The notes under the pieces were generated by a model. The model was not told where the DNA came from. It made no database searches and saw nothing but the letters and a program-made list of their open reading frames with translations. From Oscillospiraceae bacterium (GTDB lineage Bacteria > Bacillota > Clostridia > Oscillospirales > Acutalibacteraceae), in assembly GCA_028683785.1 (NCBI GenBank), contig JAQUHC010000006.1, positions 1-36,121 of the forward strand: 36,121 nt of DNA, in the 5' to 3' direction. The stretch's first letter is position 1; the number at the start of each line of letters is the position of its first letter. The position numbers were made by a program, and so were the translations under genes. Positions 32,981 to 36,121 of the stretch are shown here, one piece after another.

Positions 32981-34795
32981 GTGGCACAATTAATTGATAA
33001 TAAGAGCGATATGTTCAGCAAAACAAAGAGTTTATATTATGTTTATATGGAGAAAATACTGGAGTCTCAAATGAGCGATGCCGAAAAATATGATCGCTTT
33101 AATTTCATATGCAGCCTTCAGGGTTTGGTAAACCGCGATGCCCCGACGTTGTTTATTGAATGGCAAAAAGAAACCGATATTTTTTGGTTTGACCATCTTA
33201 CAAACGGCAGCAGTGTTTTTCATAAAATCCCACCGATTCAAATCAACAGCTTTTCAGAGCTCCTGAATGAATTTCAAACAGAAATAGAGCGCAGAGGTCT
33301 GGTAGTATGGGATAACATGATACCGGCAACCTCTAATGTTGCGGCAACGGTATCCGGAGTTGACGGTCTTTTGCCTGTCCGATATAATTCATCGGAGGAC
33401 AGCTTATATTCTATTCTCACAAAAAAGCTGAATATTGCCATTAAACTAAATCTATATAATAAATTCACCGGCAGCGGTACTATCCCCGATATTGACCGTA
33501 AATCGAGCGGAAGCAGGAAATGCGATGCGTACATATGGGCAATGGAATTATATTTAGATAAAACCAGTGTGGATTATATGGCCTATTTTGTGGATGCTGC
33601 GACATGGGGGGACGATCAACAAAATCCCGAGTATCCGAATTTTCAAAATATCAATCTGCCCAACCGTGATTACTCAATTGCCAGAAAAGCATTCTTCTTT
33701 GATTTATATTCTTGGGCGGATGAAACTCCGTGTGATGACCCGACTCAACCGCTTGGCAGCGATTTAAACACCCTGAAAGAAATTTTTCAAAGACAGTACG
33801 ATAGGCATAAAGGCTCCAAAATGGCGCAGATTAGCGGATACACACCATGGCAATGCAAATATACAACCTATCATAGTAAGGGCAAGCACGGCGGGGTCGA
33901 GACCGAATGGGAGTTGACAGAGATTGCATCGGCTTACAACTTTGTGCTGGATGCGGATTCAGCCGCGTTTAGTGATTTGAGCAATGCATCAATATACATG
34001 CATTATCCTCTCAAAAATGAATATAAAAATAATAAACCCGACACAAGCAGTATTAAAAAAGAAAAAGGGAAAAAGTATGTTTACCTCTTTATCGGCGATT
34101 ATGATTCTGCTGCTTGGTTAGCTCGGTTTGTCCCAAAATTTTTTAACGATCCTGCCAGAGGCTCAATTCCGATGGCATGGGCATTCAATCCCAATTTATC
34201 TGACAGGGTACCCATGGTTTTTGACTATATCTATTCTCATTTGACTGAAAATGATTTTATTACGTCCGGCGCTTCAGGAGCGGGCTATATCAATCCGTCA
34301 TTGCTGATGGAGGGGCAGAGGGTTCATTCTGATAACGGGGACGGACTCAAAGCATGGGAGCAATGGAATATTAATTATTTCCGTAAGTTTGATCTGTCAA
34401 TTATCGGGTTTTTAATCAACGGAGATAATGAAATCCCGTTTGAGTTATATAATAGCTATTCGAAGTTTGCGCCGGTAGGAATCATGTCAAATCAAACTAT
34501 TGATAAAGAAAAACCGCTTGTATACAAAGGCGTTTCGTTGGTGCGCTGTGCTTTGGATATAGCCCATGAAAATCGCTCGATACAGAATCGTTCAGAATCA
34601 TTTGACGAAAACGCAAAAAATACGGCGAAAACGATCGTCTCTCAGGTTAATGGTTCAAAGGTTGATACTATGGCATTCAGAACCATACTTTGCTCGCCTT
34701 CTTTCATCAAAGCAGTATATGATTATGTAAAAGAATACGATGAGAGCATAGAAATCGTTGACCCATATACCTTCTATGAAATTGTAAAACAATAA
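32981..34795 (+). CDS. GxGYxYP-family protein 3, no export signal
   Basis: 604 residues, GTG start behind AAGATAAGGTG. It aligns with the two lipoprotein paralogs from LYYVYMEKILESQMSDAEKYDRF to the end (VDPYTFYEIVKQ). It keeps FTGSGTIPD, DAATWGDD, IGDYDSAAWLARFVP, FNPNLSDRVPMVFDY and G433-A-G-Y-I-N-P439. What is missing is the whole N-terminal part: the lipoprotein signal and the ~100-residue tether. Only about 15 residues precede the domain. It would therefore stay in the cytoplasm unless another route exists. The MITE-like element ends 24 bp before the start. Either that insertion replaced the original 5' end, or this is a true intracellular family member acting on imported fragments with GH38. 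The UroD-like gene E follows 48 bp later. Confidence 0.85.
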   Translation: MAQLIDNKSDMFSKTKSLYYVYMEKILESQMSDAEKYDRFNFICSLQGLVNRDAPTLFIEWQKETDIFWFDHLTNGSSVFHKIPPIQINSFSELLNEFQTEIERRGLVVWDNMIPATSNVAATVSGVDGLLPVRYNSSEDSLYSILTKKLNIAIKLNLYNKFTGSGTIPDIDRKSSGSRKCDAYIWAMELYLDKTSVDYMAYFVDAATWGDDQQNPEYPNFQNINLPNRDYSIARKAFFFDLYSWADETPCDDPTQPLGSDLNTLKEIFQRQYDRHKGSKMAQISGYTPWQCKYTTYHSKGKHGGVETEWELTEIASAYNFVLDADSAAFSDLSNASIYMHYPLKNEYKNNKPDTSSIKKEKGKKYVYLFIGDYDSAAWLARFVPKFFNDPARGSIPMAWAFNPNLSDRVPMVFDYIYSHLTENDFITSGASGAGYINPSLLMEGQRVHSDNGDGLKAWEQWNINYFRKFDLSIIGFLINGDNEIPFELYNSYSKFAPVGIMSNQTIDKEKPLVYKGVSLVRCALDIAHENRSIQNRSESFDENAKNTAKTIVSQVNGSKVDTMAFRTILCSPSFIKAVYDYVKEYDESIEIVDPYTFYEIVKQ

Positions 34796-34843
34796 GCTGC
34801 AGATGGATGAGTTCCACATTCTGTTTTTAGGGGAAAGAACATT

Positions 34844-35821
34844 ATGAATAAACTCAGTGAAAAGCAACGGTTTATTAAGGCATTAAAACGTGAGAAGTTG
34901 GTTGGTCGTGTACCGCATTTTGAGTTGGTATTTTATTTAACCATGGAATCAATTGGAAAGGTTCATCCTTTGCACCGCTCGTATTACCAATGGAACCAGA
35001 TGAGTGATGTTGAGAAGACCGCACAGATTAAAGATGTGGCGGAATGCTATACTGAAATTGCGAGGAAATACCATCACAGCGCGATATTTGTACATGCAAA
35101 TCCCGGTGATTTTGAGAACACAGTCAGGCTACTTCGGGAAATTAGGGAACAAACGGGTAATGAATACTTTTTAATGATGCACGGAGACCCTACATTCCCC
35201 ATCCCTGACGGAGACAACATGATGGAATTCTCTTGTATGCTGTTTGATGAGAAATCCAAAGCAAAAGAGATGGCACAAAAACGAGTGGAAGACAGTATAA
35301 GATGGGCTGAAAACATGGCAAAACAGCCCGATTTATTGGATGGATTTGCTTTGTGCTCCGATTATTGTTTTAACACCAATCCCTTTTTCAGCCCGTCCAT
35401 GTTTGAAGAGTTTATCAGCCCCTATCTTTTAAGGATTATAAGCGAATATCGGAGTATGGGTTTTTATTCAATCAAACATTCGGACGGGAACATAGTGCCC
35501 ATCGTCGACCAAATCCTTGAATGCAAACCGGATGCACTGCATTCCCTTGACCCGCAGGGCGGGGTGGATTTGGGTTATATGAAAAAACACTATGGAAGTA
35601 AAGTGGCAATGATAGGGAATGTCAATTGCGGATTGTTGCAGACGGGAACTACCGAGCAGTGTGTGGAGGATATTCGTCGTTCATTGAGAGAGGGCATGGA
35701 TGGTTACGGGTATATCTTCTCAACATCAAATTGTGTCTATAAAGGTATGCCGCTGGAACGGTATGAGCTGATGAATTCCATTTGGCAACAAGAGGGTATT
35801 TATCCGGACGAGAAAACTTAG
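34844..35821 (+). CDS. UroD-superfamily protein E
   Basis: 325 residues, the shortest of the five, with AGGGGAAAG before the ATG. Landmarks are KQRFIKALKREKLVGRVPHFELVF at the start (the family's N-terminal helix and first strand), DGFALCSDYCFNTNPFFSPSMFEEF, YSIKHSDGN (H212-S-D214-G), DALHSLDPQGGVDLGYMKKHYG, VAMIGNVNCG and FSTSNCVYKGMPLE (N296-C297). The H-x-D plus late N-C combination differs from the H-x-C...C zinc site of MtaA. It is common in unassigned members of this superfamily found in sugar loci. No RQAGR haem loop is present. It is the last gene of the block and is followed by a stem-loop. Function unknown. Confidence 0.9.
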   Translation: MNKLSEKQRFIKALKREKLVGRVPHFELVFYLTMESIGKVHPLHRSYYQWNQMSDVEKTAQIKDVAECYTEIARKYHHSAIFVHANPGDFENTVRLLREIREQTGNEYFLMMHGDPTFPIPDGDNMMEFSCMLFDEKSKAKEMAQKRVEDSIRWAENMAKQPDLLDGFALCSDYCFNTNPFFSPSMFEEFISPYLLRIISEYRSMGFYSIKHSDGNIVPIVDQILECKPDALHSLDPQGGVDLGYMKKHYGSKVAMIGNVNCGLLQTGTTEQCVEDIRRSLREGMDGYGYIFSTSNCVYKGMPLERYELMNSIWQQEGIYPDEKT

Positions 35822-35840
35822 ACAAAATAATTATGATAAC

Positions 35841-35882
35841 AACGGGGTTGACATACGTTTTTCATTGTGTGTCAGCCCCGTT
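35841..35882 (+). terminator. Stem-loop after UroD-like gene E
   Basis: AACGGGGTTGACATACG (35841-35857) pairs with GTGTGTCAGCCCCGTT (35867-35882), leaving a T-rich loop. Two G-T pairs and one bulge are needed. It lies 20 bases after the stop codon, as expected for an operon end, but lacks a trailing T-run, so termination is probable rather than certain. Confidence 0.55.
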
Positions 35883-36121
35883 ATCAACGATAATTTTATC
35901 GCCGCTTTTATTTGAGATTAGTATAACAATTATGCCTGAACATTTTTGCAATGTCAATTTGATAGTAAATGGAACTGCCTACAGTGCTGTCTGCGGTTGT
36001 CAAACATATGGTCCATTTTTATTTTAAGAAGTATGTGGTAAGGTAAGCGGTATCGGGTATTCGGCTTTTTGGAGTGGAGCGTAGCGGAACGGAGAAGAGC
36101 CGAATACCCGCGTGCCCCGGG
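35883..36121. other. Non-coding right edge with a long perfect palindrome
   Basis: The stretch 35883-36053 holds no gene I can support. A 31-codon reading frame from 35932 has no ribosome binding site and no recognisable product. CGGGTATTCGGCT (36054-36066) and AGCCGAATACCCG (36098-36110) form a perfect 13-bp stem around a purine-rich 31-base spacer. The window ends 11 bases later, so what it belongs to cannot be seen. Confidence 0.5.

Noticed and set aside
2962-35821. Calling the UroD-like genes hemE (haem biosynthesis)
   Set aside because: No RQAGR substrate loop, five unlike copies and no haem neighbours.
35782-36027. 81-codon frame at the right edge
   Set aside because: It overlaps the end of UroD-like gene E and the stem-loop. 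No ribosome binding site and no recognisable domain.

Overview
The window looks like an accessory carbohydrate-utilisation locus of a low-to-mid GC, Gram-positive anaerobe, most likely a Clostridia/Oscillospiraceae-type Firmicute. This rests on strong AGGAGG-type ribosome binding sites, frequent TTG/GTG starts, lipoprotein signal peptides, cell-wall sorting signals of the form (S/A)PKTG, a GntR/LacI-type regulator, and carbohydrate ABC permeases with no ATPase beside them. No tRNA, rRNA or CRISPR array was seen.

Layout: positions 1-124 are the 3' end of a group II intron. The minus-strand block 162-5077 holds a sorted surface protein with four copies of an unnamed beta-rich module, a uroporphyrinogen-decarboxylase-superfamily (UroD-like) protein and the regulator. 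A divergent control region (5078-5437) carries two back-to-back promoters and a repeated 16-bp motif. The plus strand from 5438 to 18421 encodes two GxGYxYP-family lipoproteins, a solute-binding lipoprotein, a sorted protein with two CBM9-like domains, a solute-binding protein fused to carbohydrate-binding-like modules, and a first permease pair. From 18527 to 28091 come an NHL-repeat/Yip1 membrane protein, a DUF5696-type lipoprotein, a second permease pair and a cytoplasmic GH38 alpha-mannosidase. From 28084 to 35821 there are four more UroD-like proteins, a sorted alpha/beta hydrolase that seems to have lost its signal peptide, and a third GxGYxYP protein without any export signal. Two different short inverted-repeat (MITE-like) elements sit just upstream of genes in this last block.

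Working model (inference): surface proteins bind and perhaps deacylate a mannose-containing glycan. The GxGYxYP and DUF5696 lipoproteins may trim it, two transporters import the fragments, and GH38 cleaves alpha-mannosides inside the cell. The unexplained part is five divergent UroD-like proteins with no haem genes and no visible corrinoid partner. The UroD superfamily includes methyl-transfer enzymes such as MtaA, so handling of O-methylated or otherwise decorated sugars is one testable idea, but the sequence does not prove it. The combination of UroD-like expansion, GxGYxYP expansion, DUF5696 and GH38 is the best candidate here for an undescribed system.
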